From: Kineothrix sp. IPX-CK
GTDB taxonomy: Bacteria; Bacillota; Clostridia; Lachnospirales; Lachnospiraceae
Direction: 5' to 3'
Length of the DNA: 64,000 bases
Assembly (NCBI RefSeq): GCF_039134705.1
Contig: NZ_CP146256.1
Location: 2,480,001 to 2,544,000, forward strand
Below are positions 53,483 to 61,809 of this stretch, in pieces (within the stretch, counting starts at the first letter, position 1; every line of letters starts with the position of its first letter). The position numbers and the translations under genes are program-made. Under the pieces are notes generated by a model, which was not told the DNA's origin, did no database searches, and saw only the letters and a program-made list of their open reading frames with translations.

Positions 53483-56352
53483 TAAGATACTAATGCTTCC
53501 TCCGGTTTTGTGGTCATAACCTTATAAGCCAAAGTATTCCAGGGGAACTCATCGGTAAAGGGGATTTTTGTATTCCCTGCAAATAGCAGTCCTTTTCCCT
53601 GCTCGCCGGTTTTTATGTATCCCATCTCATCTTCCGATATATCTAAATGATCCGCCAAGATTCTTGCATCATCTCCTGCCTGGTTTAACATAGCAATAAA
53701 GTCTGTTGTATCAAGAATATTCTGTATTTCAGGGCTTTTAAATAGATCCTTGACGTTCTGCGTTATGCCGGTTGGAATACCGCCCCATTTACGAAACCGC
53801 TTCCATATATCCACCATATATGCGGCTGTCATAGGATTACGCAACAACACATGGAATTCATCAATATCTACCCATGTATATGCTTTTTTCTTTCGGTTCT
53901 CTGCGACTCTGTCCCATATACTTTCAGTGATGATAAGCATGGCCAAATCTCTCTGATTCTTGTCAATTTCCTTTAAATCAAAACAAACCAGCCGGTTGTC
54001 GATGTCCACATTGGTACGGTGATTGAAATAAGAAAGGGAACCGGTAACATAGCGTTCCAGCGCCATTGCTAAATCTTCCCCTACCTGCTTCGCCCTGCCA
54101 GTCTGCCTCATAAGTTCATTATATAAATCTTCCAAAATCGGCATTTTTTCCGGTACTGGATTAAGAGCAAACTCAGAATAAATTTTCTGACAGCAGCTAT
54201 CAATGACACTTATTTCTTTTTTGGTTAAAGTTGATTTATTTCCTAAAATTAATTCACAGAATGAGATGACAAAATTTGATTTTGCCAGAATCGGATCATA
54301 TTCTTTGTCTTCCTTATTAAGTAAAGAAAGATTGATGTGCATCGGGTTGATATAATATTGCGAATTCAAAGAAATTTTTATAACCTGACCACCCAAGAGA
54401 CGAACCAGAAATTTATACTCACCTTCCGGATCAATAATCATCCTATCATCCTTTGTTCTTAAGAAAACATCCAAAATTTCTCTTTTCACAAAAAAAGTCT
54501 TCCCCGAACCAGGTTTTCCAAAGACCAATCCGTTGGGATTCATCAGATACTTTCTGCTTGCGGAAATAATGTTGTTAGATAAAGCATTAATGCCGTAATA
54601 CTGCCCGTATTTTGTAAATAATTCTGAGGTTGTGAAAGGTATGAAAATTGCTTTGTTTGTTGTCGTAAAGCTCCGCTTTATCTCAATACTATTATTTCCA
54701 AGCGGAAGAGCCGACATATACCCCTGTTCCTGCCTATTGTCCAGTTTTACCAAGCTACACTGATAAGGAGCAAGTACACCGTTACACTCAAATTCAAATT
54801 CATCAATATCCTTTTTATTCTTGCCCGTTAATATCACGGTTATTGTTGTATTCATGAGCCTTTCATTGCGCTTTTGCAGGTCTTGTGTCAGCTTTGCGGC
54901 TGCCTCTTCATACATAACAAGATCTGGAGGTAGGATGTCCATGTCATAACCACCCTGCACTGCCTTTTTTTGCTCCCTCACTTTCATCTGCTGTATATCT
55001 GACAGCTCTTCTTTTACAAGCGTAAGCGCTTTTCCCTGTTCATAAACGTCCCCATGCAAATTAATCATCATGTTACGGTTAAGGGCCAGCAAGTCAGCAA
55101 TAACCCGGTCTTCCATATCAGATGCCATAATTTTAATATAGTACGCAGCCCCCATACGATCACCGACACGGAAATATCTGCTGGCATCTAACTTGGGACC
55201 GAATTTAAAATCAAAGGAACTCGGCGCAATAAAGTCCTTGCTGGATAAACCTGTTTTTACCGGCATATCCCAGTTCCAAAGAAACTTTTCTTTTGTTCCG
55301 GGATGGAATATTTGATGCAGGAGCTTCAGCCGTTCATATCCATCAAGTTCCTTTGACTTGCAATTAAACTTCATAAGGCTTTTCTGCACCGCCGTTGTAA
55401 CCTTTCCCAGCCGGATCTTCGCATCTTTATAAGTATCTACCTTTACACCGTAGGTTAAATATCGTTCCTTGCGGATATCATTAGTTCCTTTTGCCAATTG
55501 CCCGAGCAGCATATCCGAATACTCTTTTCTAATCAGATCATAATCATCTCCCTGCAGAGGGATTTTAAAATCCTTTGCGTATTCATCTTTATCAATTTCC
55601 TGATTATAATAGCTGAATTGAAAATGAATGGTGGAATCAAAATAATTGATAAGATCGCACCAGCTCTCAAAGATCTGGTTCTTATCTTCCCTGTCTAAAA
55701 GCTGATAAGTAACATCATCAAAGGCAATTGTTTTGGTAAAATAACCCGGTGTAGATTCAAAGATACCATCTGCATACGGTATTTCGTACGGAATCGTTTG
55801 CTGTGCAGATTCCGGTATTTTTCCGTTTCTCTTGGCCTTTTTTACCGCTTTTTCCAGCTCTCTTTTAGTTCTTCTATCGATGGGTCCATGACTCGGTACT
55901 ACTATTTTTCCCGTTTTGTTTAACGGGCTGTTTTTCCCAAGCTTAGCATTAGGGTTATCTTTTATTTCCTTTATGGTTGTATTCCCATTTTTGAGCAAAA
56001 TTCTTTCTACCTCCTTATTCAATTCCTCCTGCAACCTCATACAGTCATATAGATTCATTGTTTTATATGGACGCTCTTTATTTCTAATAAAACGTGTCTC
56101 AATAAAATATTTAAGATGCTTCTCAAACGGTAAGCCGTCCTTTGTATATTGTGCAGCAAAGAACTCAGGGACCATAATAATAAACATAAGTATAGCGGCG
56201 TTGGTTGTACCTATTTTATCTTTAGTATATATGTACGCTGCTATCCCAAGTGCGCCGGCAGCCACAAAAAAAATGAGCTGCCTGATCGTCAGCCCGAATG
56301 CTACCGTTTTTTTTACTTCGGAAAAGTCTTTAGTCATTTCAACATAAGGCAA
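53482..56352 (-). CDS. PrgI-VirB4 fusion, conjugal transfer ATPase
   Basis: 956 residues. Residues 1-~100 are PrgI/TcpE-like: MPYVEMTKDFSEVKKTVAFG, LTIRQLIFFVAAGALGIAAY, with two membrane helices. The rest is VirB4/TraE: PYEIPYADGIFESTPGYFTK, Walker A VFGKPGSGKTFFVKREIL (~610-625), DPEGEYKFLVRLLGG, and the C-terminal IDEFHVLLRNPMTAAYMVDI with TGITQNVKDLFKSPEIQNIL. It energises assembly and substrate passage of the type IV channel. In related elements (CD1110-type) PrgI and VirB4 are usually separate genes; here they are joined in one frame. AGGAGGTT before the ATG supports the start. Confidence 0.9.
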   Translation of the reverse strand: MPYVEMTKDFSEVKKTVAFGLTIRQLIFFVAAGALGIAAYIYTKDKIGTTNAAILMFIIMVPEFFAAQYTKDGLPFEKHLKYFIETRFIRNKERPYKTMNLYDCMRLQEELNKEVERILLKNGNTTIKEIKDNPNAKLGKNSPLNKTGKIVVPSHGPIDRRTKRELEKAVKKAKRNGKIPESAQQTIPYEIPYADGIFESTPGYFTKTIAFDDVTYQLLDREDKNQIFESWCDLINYFDSTIHFQFSYYNQEIDKDEYAKDFKIPLQGDDYDLIRKEYSDMLLGQLAKGTNDIRKERYLTYGVKVDTYKDAKIRLGKVTTAVQKSLMKFNCKSKELDGYERLKLLHQIFHPGTKEKFLWNWDMPVKTGLSSKDFIAPSSFDFKFGPKLDASRYFRVGDRMGAAYYIKIMASDMEDRVIADLLALNRNMMINLHGDVYEQGKALTLVKEELSDIQQMKVREQKKAVQGGYDMDILPPDLVMYEEAAAKLTQDLQKRNERLMNTTITVILTGKNKKDIDEFEFECNGVLAPYQCSLVKLDNRQEQGYMSALPLGNNSIEIKRSFTTTNKAIFIPFTTSELFTKYGQYYGINALSNNIISASRKYLMNPNGLVFGKPGSGKTFFVKREILDVFLRTKDDRMIIDPEGEYKFLVRLLGGQVIKISLNSQYYINPMHINLSLLNKEDKEYDPILAKSNFVISFCELILGNKSTLTKKEISVIDSCCQKIYSEFALNPVPEKMPILEDLYNELMRQTGRAKQVGEDLAMALERYVTGSLSYFNHRTNVDIDNRLVCFDLKEIDKNQRDLAMLIITESIWDRVAENRKKKAYTWVDIDEFHVLLRNPMTAAYMVDIWKRFRKWGGIPTGITQNVKDLFKSPEIQNILDTTDFIAMLNQAGDDARILADHLDISEDEMGYIKTGEQGKGLLFAGNTKIPFTDEFPWNTLAYKVMTTKPEEALVS

Positions 56353-56377
56353 TGATAAACCTCCTTTCTTTCACACA

Positions 56378-56399
56378 AAATATTCGATATCGAATATTT
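56378..56399. promoter_or_regulatory. Element-wide palindrome, site 4
   Basis: Core at 56379-56398, overlapping the VirB6-like stop codon and 26 bases before the VirB4 start. Confidence 0.85.
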
Positions 56400-57285
56400 A
56401 ATGTGCATTAAATACTGATGCAGATATATTTCCGCACTTAAATAAAGTAAATACTAACACAGCACCGCCCCCCACTATCTCAATGAGTTTCTGGGTTAAA
56501 TCCCCATTTGCCACATCGCTCAATCGGGAACTATAAATCATTAAGCAGAGCAGCATGAAAAAGCTTTGAAATGCCAATGCCATAATTTTACGGGTATAGT
56601 TATATCCCATCTGTCCCCATTCCTTGTTAAGAAAAGTAGCAAACGGGATGGAGGCTGCTGAAGAATAAATAAATATTTCCAGGAACCATGCATTGATAGC
56701 TACATAGATTGCAATAGCCAATATATAGGTGATCAGCCATGCGATGCCAAGAAGAATAACCGCACCAATCAATCCCGGAATACTTTCACTGGCCAGCATA
56801 TCGCTGATATCAACTGTATTGCCCACATCTACGTCAGGTACCCGCGACATCTTTCTGGTCGCGTAATTACCCAATTCAAAAAATGCCATAACGATTCGAA
56901 AGCTGTTACTTAAAACCAAAAGTGCCACAAACGCTTTAAGCAAGACCATGATAAGCTCTTTCGGCGTAATGATTTTCATGCTGTTAGAGTCAGAAACTAA
57001 CTGAATCAATTCATAACAAAAAACATAAGTAATAATGATTCCCGCGATCGGAAAGATTACAGTTTCGGAAAGATTCTGTATCAAATCTACCGTACCCCCC
57101 GACCACTGCGAAGGTGACTGGCTGATAATTCCTCCGGCTTCGTTCATTTTATTGTTCATGTTAGTAAACAAAGAATTATAAATGCCGGTGCAGCTTTCAA
57201 TCAGTTTATCTCTTACTGCCTTTTCTATATCTTCTACCATTGACGCAAACCAGGTACTTTTACTGTCTGTAACTACATTTGCCAT
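56398..57285 (-). CDS. VirB6/TrbL-like membrane protein (CD1112 type)
   Basis: 295 residues with six to seven hydrophobic helices (TVIFPIAGIIITYVFCYELI; ITPKELIMVLLKAFVALLVL; LIGAVILLGIAWLITYILAI; MALAFQSFFMLLCLMIYSSR). The first ~70 residues are soluble. It is the polytopic inner-membrane pore component of the type IV system. It follows the Maff2 gene upstream by 13 bases and is cotranscribed with it. Confidence 0.85.
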   Translation of the reverse strand: MANVVTDSKSTWFASMVEDIEKAVRDKLIESCTGIYNSLFTNMNNKMNEAGGIISQSPSQWSGGTVDLIQNLSETVIFPIAGIIITYVFCYELIQLVSDSNSMKIITPKELIMVLLKAFVALLVLSNSFRIVMAFFELGNYATRKMSRVPDVDVGNTVDISDMLASESIPGLIGAVILLGIAWLITYILAIAIYVAINAWFLEIFIYSSAASIPFATFLNKEWGQMGYNYTRKIMALAFQSFFMLLCLMIYSSRLSDVANGDLTQKLIEIVGGGAVLVFTLFKCGNISASVFNAH

Positions 57286-57298
57286 TCAGAACACCACC

Positions 57299-57517
57299 TT
57301 AAATCGAGAAGAACTCAGCCAACTTCGGTACAAGAAGTATTCCAATGAGAAAAATTCCTCCTCCGCCCATTAGCTGACCCATTCCATCCTCTTTCTTGGA
57401 TGCGTTATGCTGGCTGTGTCCACTTGCAAAGTTTATGCCTCCTATCACTGCCATTCCAGCTCCGAATCCACACACAAGCAATTTCATAACATTAATGACT
57501 TCCGTAAAAAACTCCAT
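57299..57517 (-). CDS. Maff2-family mobile element protein (VirB2-like)
   Basis: 72 residues, MEFFTEVINVMKLLVCGFGA, GMAVIGGINFASGHSQHNAS, MGQLMGGGGIFLIGILLVPK. Two hydrophobic segments around a polar turn, as in VirB2 pilins; the family is called Maff2 and always sits before the VirB6-like gene. AAGGAGAATA precedes the ATG. Confidence 0.88.
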   Translation of the reverse strand: MEFFTEVINVMKLLVCGFGAGMAVIGGINFASGHSQHNASKKEDGMGQLMGGGGIFLIGILLVPKLAEFFSI

Positions 57518-57550
57518 AATTTTATTCTCCTTTAATTTGTTTTTAGCAAT

Positions 57551-57580
57551 AAAAAAACTTCAAGACAGCATATCTTGAAG
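57551..57580 (-). terminator. Intrinsic terminator between VirD4 and Maff2 genes
   Basis: CTTCAAGA and TCTTGAAG form a perfect 8-bp stem; seven T residues follow on the minus strand. Palindrome site 5 lies upstream of it, so the hairpin may also act as a leader attenuator of the Maff2 operon. Confidence 0.8.
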
Positions 57581-57628
57581 CGTACACAATTAGTTGCTAT
57601 TTAGTTTCAGTTGTAATGCTTCGATATT

Positions 57629-57656
57629 TTAAAATATTCGATATCGAATATTTTAA
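57629..57656. promoter_or_regulatory. Element-wide palindrome, site 5
   Basis: Core at 57633-57652, perfect over 28 bases, abutting the VirD4 stop codon. A partial copy CGATATTTTAAAATATTCG overlaps its left arm. Confidence 0.85.
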
Positions 57657-59465
57657 TCAAGACACATCGCCCAATGGAATAGTTGTATAAACATCGTTTT
57701 TATACATTTTTAGACTTCCGGGTTCAAATGCCAACTCTTTTTGAATTCTCCTCCTTTCATACTCCTTCCAGTCAAATTTATTCTTTTTATTGTAATCAGA
57801 TAAATACTTATATCTCGGATGAGATTTTGTATCGTACTTATCAGAGTAAAATGGCGGCAGGCCTGATATTTCTACAATACACTTATTTCTCGGCATTACA
57901 TTTAGTTCAAACACCGATTTGAGCTTTCTTGCCACCTTATTAAAGTTTCTTCCAGAGCTGCGTGTCTGGCTATAGGTTTCTGACTCATTGAACAAGTCAA
58001 TGGTCTGTTCTCCTAACGATTCCTCCAAGTCTTTCAGTGTCGTTTTTTCCTTGCCGCCCAGAAAGATTGTCGTATCACAGTTACCTATGATTGTTTCTGC
58101 ATGGTCTTTATATATAGCTTTTAACTGTGATTTGGTCTGTACGAACATCATGGCACTGATCAACCGGCTTCGTATTGTGGCTATTAAAATTTCCCACTGA
58201 GGTATTTTACCGATATTTGCAAATTCATCGATGATAAATTGTATCGGAGTAGGCATTTCTCCTCCATACTGGATATCCGCGACATTACAAAGGACATTAA
58301 ACATTTGTGTGAACAAAATAGCAAGGATAAAATTAAACGTCTTGTCTGTATCAGACATAATGCAATAAAGAATTGTTTTCTGTCCAGGGTCCCCAAAGGT
58401 ATCAAATTGTAAATCATCATACGCCATAAGATCTCTGACCTTATCCATATTAAGCGGCGACATCATGGCACCGAGCGTTATCAATATACTCTTTGCCGTC
58501 TTGCCGGCTGCGATCTGAAAAGTTTTCCATTGTCTGACAGAAAAATGGTTTGGCTGCTCTTTTTCCAAGTCCTCAAATAATAGGTCAATAGCATTTTTAA
58601 AGTTCTCATCATCTTCGCGGATCTCGCAGGCTAAGAACATTTCCATTATAGTTGATACATTCTGTTCTTCTACCGGAGCTTCTTTCCATATATAAGAAAT
58701 AAATGCACTTAAACAAAGTATAGCGCCATTATCCCACGTCGGATCTAATGGCGGCCCTGCCTGTTCTCCTTTCAAATTTTGGTACAGAACATTAGCCAAC
58801 GTTAGTACATCCTCTTCTTTTCTTAGATATGCAAAAGGATTATAGTGCATGGAATTTGAAAAGTCCTTTACATCAATTACTTTGATATTATATCCCAGCT
58901 TTTCAAAGAGGTATCCCGTTTGCGGCAATAATGTCCCCTTGGGATCTGTAACAACATAACTGGCATATGCTTGCATCAATGCCGGCTTTACAAGCTTGTA
59001 TGTCTTTCCCGTACCAGTGCCTCCAACACCGAGCACGTTCTTGTTACGGTTCAATTCAAAATCGTCCATCTTAGGATTCATTGATAAAAATTCCGTCTGT
59101 GAGAAAATCATATTATTAGAGAAATCCTTATCTATGTAGGGTTCAATGTCTTCCGGCGTTCCCCATCTGGCAGACCCATATTCTTCTCCCGGCCTGAAGG
59201 TCTTTTTATCAAGGTTGCGGCTGTATATATAAAATTTCAAGAATATAGCAGCAAGTAACCCATAAAGCAATTCCTCTCTATTCCATCTTGGAAATGTCAT
59301 ATAAATATACTTTATATTCTCAGTGAAAATAATTATATCGCTTCCACATAAGCGATAAAGTTCTAAGATTCTGGTTATCAGTACTCCAAAAAGGATATAA
59401 GGGATAATACCAATTAATATATTTTTTTTATATACTATGAACGGGTTAATCAACTTTTCTATCAT
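57657..59465 (-). CDS. Type IV coupling protein VirD4/TraG
   Basis: 602 residues. Two N-terminal membrane helices (~17-35 and ~66-80), then GSARWGTPEDIEPYID typical of TraG, Walker A GVGGTGTGKTYKLVKPAL (146-155), Walker B FIIDEFANIGKIPQWEIL (~410), and motif TKSQLKAIYKDHAETIIGNC. It links the relaxosome to the channel. It overlaps the PcfB-like gene by four bases, so both act together. Confidence 0.92.
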   Translation of the reverse strand: MIEKLINPFIVYKKNILIGIIPYILFGVLITRILELYRLCGSDIIIFTENIKYIYMTFPRWNREELLYGLLAAIFLKFYIYSRNLDKKTFRPGEEYGSARWGTPEDIEPYIDKDFSNNMIFSQTEFLSMNPKMDDFELNRNKNVLGVGGTGTGKTYKLVKPALMQAYASYVVTDPKGTLLPQTGYLFEKLGYNIKVIDVKDFSNSMHYNPFAYLRKEEDVLTLANVLYQNLKGEQAGPPLDPTWDNGAILCLSAFISYIWKEAPVEEQNVSTIMEMFLACEIREDDENFKNAIDLLFEDLEKEQPNHFSVRQWKTFQIAAGKTAKSILITLGAMMSPLNMDKVRDLMAYDDLQFDTFGDPGQKTILYCIMSDTDKTFNFILAILFTQMFNVLCNVADIQYGGEMPTPIQFIIDEFANIGKIPQWEILIATIRSRLISAMMFVQTKSQLKAIYKDHAETIIGNCDTTIFLGGKEKTTLKDLEESLGEQTIDLFNESETYSQTRSSGRNFNKVARKLKSVFELNVMPRNKCIVEISGLPPFYSDKYDTKSHPRYKYLSDYNKKNKFDWKEYERRRIQKELAFEPGSLKMYKNDVYTTIPLGDVS

Positions 59466-60067
59466 AGTGATCTCTCTTCCCGGTGTTTACCTTTCATCTT
59501 TTCCCGGCTTTCATTATGCTTTTTAACCCAATCACGAAAAAAGTTTATTTTACCTCTTACCGAACTGCGACTACTTGCAGACGCATCCTTTCCGTTTTCA
59601 GCGGCCTTTTCTTTTTTCGCTTCATTTACAAAATATTCTTCGGTTGCCTTTTTGAAAAAGGTATTAACAATATCTGTATTCTTTGCATTAAAAAACATGT
59701 AATACTCATTTTTCGATTTATCATACATGGCGGTATATTTTATTCCGTATTTCCTGCACAATTTGTCAAGAGGCTTCATAACTCCCTGCATGATAGGCAC
59801 TTCAATTCCAACTACATTACCTTTTTCCTGTAGCGCTTTCATTGAAATATTCTTAGAAGAATACTGTTGGCCCTCATGCGTCATATCTAAGAACTTTTTC
59901 ATGGCCTTTATAATTCCCTTAAGGCCAAACTTTCCCATTTTAAAGGTCAAACAGATTCCCTTCCAGCTACCTTTGATAGTTGTTTTCCCGGCTTTCACTG
60001 TTTTTACTGTGGCTCCTGGTAACTTATTGACCAGTTGTGATGCCGTATCATCTGCTAAGCTTGGCAT
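59462..60067 (-). CDS. PcfB-family protein (DUF3801)
   Basis: 201 residues. ALQEKGNVVGIEVPIMQGVM, KPLDKLCRKYGIKYTAMYDK, SKNEYYMFFNAKNTDIVNTF match PcfB/DUF3801, a relaxosome adaptor that meets the coupling protein. The C-terminal tail is basic. GAAAGGAG seven bases before the ATG defines the start. It overlaps the VirD4 gene. Confidence 0.85.
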   Translation of the reverse strand: MPSLADDTASQLVNKLPGATVKTVKAGKTTIKGSWKGICLTFKMGKFGLKGIIKAMKKFLDMTHEGQQYSSKNISMKALQEKGNVVGIEVPIMQGVMKPLDKLCRKYGIKYTAMYDKSKNEYYMFFNAKNTDIVNTFFKKATEEYFVNEAKKEKAAENGKDASASSRSSVRGKINFFRDWVKKHNESREKMKGKHREERSL

Positions 60068-60132
60068 ATGTTTCTCCTTTCCACTAAGTCATATTTCTAA
60101 ACTAAAATTGCATATTTGGTGCTCTTATTCTA

Positions 60133-60315
60133 TTAGTCATCTGGCAATACCTCCCCTCCTGAACTACCCTCCTCTCTCATACTGAAATACAAATTCCTTT
60201 CATATAAAATAATCTCATCTATAGACATATATTTATATGCAAGACTCCGTAAATCCTTTGATTTACTTGAAATATATCCTCTTATCTTGTAATCCAGCTT
60301 ATCTGACCATTTCAT
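60133..60315 (-). CDS. Small hypothetical protein
   Basis: 60 residues, MKWSDKLDYKIRGYISSKSK. Charged, helical, not recognised. A weak GGAGGAT site precedes the ATG. It is the first gene after palindrome site 6. Confidence 0.55.
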   Translation of the reverse strand: MKWSDKLDYKIRGYISSKSKDLRSLAYKYMSIDEIILYERNLYFSMREEGSSGGEVLPDD

Positions 60316-60330
60316 GCGCTATCCTCCATA

Positions 60331-60354
60331 AAAATATTCGATATCGAATATTTT
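60331..60354. promoter_or_regulatory. Element-wide palindrome, site 6
   Basis: Core at 60333-60352, perfect over 24 bases, 16 bases upstream of the 60-residue ORF that opens the PcfB-VirD4 transcription unit. Confidence 0.85.
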
Positions 60355-60388
60355 CGCTTTAAATTAATTAAGTCTCAGTTTTCCGCAC

Positions 60389-60431
60389 AAAAAAACTACC
60401 AACCTAAATATTAATAGTTAGTAGTTTTTTT
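60389..60431. terminator. Bidirectional intrinsic terminator
   Basis: AAAAAACTACCAAC and GTTAGTAGTTTTTT form a 14-bp stem with one G-U/mismatch position; U tracts occur on both strands. It ends the transcript of the 63-residue ORF. Confidence 0.7.
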
Positions 60432-60475
60432 AATAATCATCCAATAACTTGAATTTTGTCAATTTTACATAATGC

Positions 60476-60667
60476 TTATACATCGTCCGGAAGTTTTATA
60501 TTATTATAAATATCAAATGCAATTTCGCACTCCTCTTCCGACAAGCCTGTTTCGTTTACTAAATGGCTTACGACTGCTTCTTTTGAGCCTATTTCTACTA
60601 TCATTTTTTTGAATGACTTAATTGTTTCAATCGTTCTCTCTAATTTCTCTTTCGATAAATTTTCCAT
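60476..60667 (-). CDS. Small helical hypothetical protein
   Basis: 63 residues, MENLSKEKLERTIETIKSFK, then SEEECEIAFDIYNNIKLPDD. Acidic, helical, UBA-like spacing of the last helices, no family recognised. GGAGAGG-like site upstream. Monocistronic between two terminator/leader regions. Confidence 0.55.
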   Translation of the reverse strand: MENLSKEKLERTIETIKSFKKMIVEIGSKEAVVSHLVNETGLSEEECEIAFDIYNNIKLPDDV

Positions 60668-60799
60668 AGCAACAACTCCTCTCCCAAATATAAATAATCT
60701 AAGTTACAATTGGTAAACCAATTCTGATTTATACATTTAGGATACAGGAATTTCTACCAACTATCAATATTAAGTTTTCAATGTTCATAAGCTTACTAA

Positions 60800-61159
60800 C
60801 TAATTTACCGTCTCATAATAAAATTTAATCGGTATATGAGTTTCCTTGATAATTCCATATTTCTTTGATAAGCGATATGTAAATTCTTTCTCCAAACGTT
60901 CAGGGATAGTTATTATCTGTTCCCTAAATTTTTCCAAAGTTAAAGTACTTTTATAAAAATTACACTCTCTACACGCTGGCATGTAATTACTCATATTATC
61001 TGCACCACCATACCAGTATAAAGATTGCACGTGATCAACTTGCATTTCACCAAGCTCCATCTCACAGCCACAATAGGCACAATGACCATTATATTTTTCA
61101 TAGACCTTTATTCGAATTCTTTTAGGGATTGCTTTTCTCTTTACTTCGGTATTGCCCAT
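60800..61159 (-). CDS. HNH endonuclease
   Basis: 119 residues. CAYCGCEMELGEMQVDHVQS, YWYGGADNMSNYMPACRECN with two CxxC zinc pairs, DH and N of the HNH fold. The small size and lack of other domains are typical of free-standing HNH nucleases in mobile elements. It could nick or cut DNA in element rearrangement or defence; target unknown. It lies 32 bases after the ASCH-like gene on the same strand. Confidence 0.85.
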   Translation of the reverse strand: MGNTEVKRKAIPKRIRIKVYEKYNGHCAYCGCEMELGEMQVDHVQSLYWYGGADNMSNYMPACRECNFYKSTLTLEKFREQIITIPERLEKEFTYRLSKKYGIIKETHIPIKFYYETVN

Positions 61160-61191
61160 GATTTCCTTTCCACCGCTACTGCGGTAAACTT

Positions 61192-61725
61192 TTAATTTTG
61201 TGTTAAAACTCTAAGCATATTTTGAGGCGGCCTTTGTAAAGGTAAGCCTTTTAAATTTGAATACTCCAATATCTCTTTAGCATTTTTATATTTTTGATGA
61301 TTATGGAGAATTAATGCATAATTGCAACTAAGACAATCATTATCACCAAAAAAGCCTATTTCCTGTTGGTAAGCATAAAACTTTTTAGATTTAAACCATC
61401 CTTCATTCATATTGGGGGCAATTCCTTTAATTTCACACCACCTTAAGTATAGATCCTTAATAAAAGCAAATCTTTCGTTTACAAGTTCAGTATCCATTTT
61501 CTTTCTGACTCTATAATGAAGTTTGTATGAGCCAAGAACGTCAACTTCTCCAACTACTTTTCCGCACCCACCTTTATTCTTTGTTTCATAAATATATGCT
61601 TTAATGTCTTCAAGAGGATACCCCACATCCATACCCTTAATAACCTTTTTTCTAAATTCATGCAATTTATATCCACTAAAAATCATTTGGGTGTATGGCG
61701 GGTTAATGCTGATTATTACATTCAT
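61192..61725 (-). CDS. ASCH/PUA-like domain protein
   Basis: 177 residues. MNVIISINPPYTQMIFSGYK, LHEFRKKV, a motif typical of ASCH domains (xxxINPxYVxxIxxGxKxxEfRk), followed by YIYETKNKGGCGKVVGEVDV. ASCH folds bind RNA or modified nucleotides. In mobile elements these genes often neighbour HNH nucleases. AAAGGTAAAC-type weak ribosome site. Site 7 lies upstream. Confidence 0.75.
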   Translation of the reverse strand: MNVIISINPPYTQMIFSGYKLHEFRKKVIKGMDVGYPLEDIKAYIYETKNKGGCGKVVGEVDVLGSYKLHYRVRKKMDTELVNERFAFIKDLYLRWCEIKGIAPNMNEGWFKSKKFYAYQQEIGFFGDNDCLSCNYALILHNHQKYKNAKEILEYSNLKGLPLQRPPQNMLRVLTQN

Positions 61726-61770
61726 ATAGTTTACCTTTCTTTCATAAAAACTTAAAATCAGAAGTTTGGC

Positions 61771-61794
61771 AAAATATTCGATATCGAATATTTT
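61771..61794. promoter_or_regulatory. Element-wide palindrome, site 7
   Basis: Core at 61773-61792, perfect over 24 bases, between the rep gene stop and the ASCH-like gene start. Confidence 0.85.
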
Positions 61795-61809
61795 AATCTT
61801 CTATAATTG

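Noticed and set aside
44179..61794. The repeated palindrome as transcription terminator or IS end
   Set aside because: No loop, no following U tract of its own, no target duplications and no transposase; operator role fits better.
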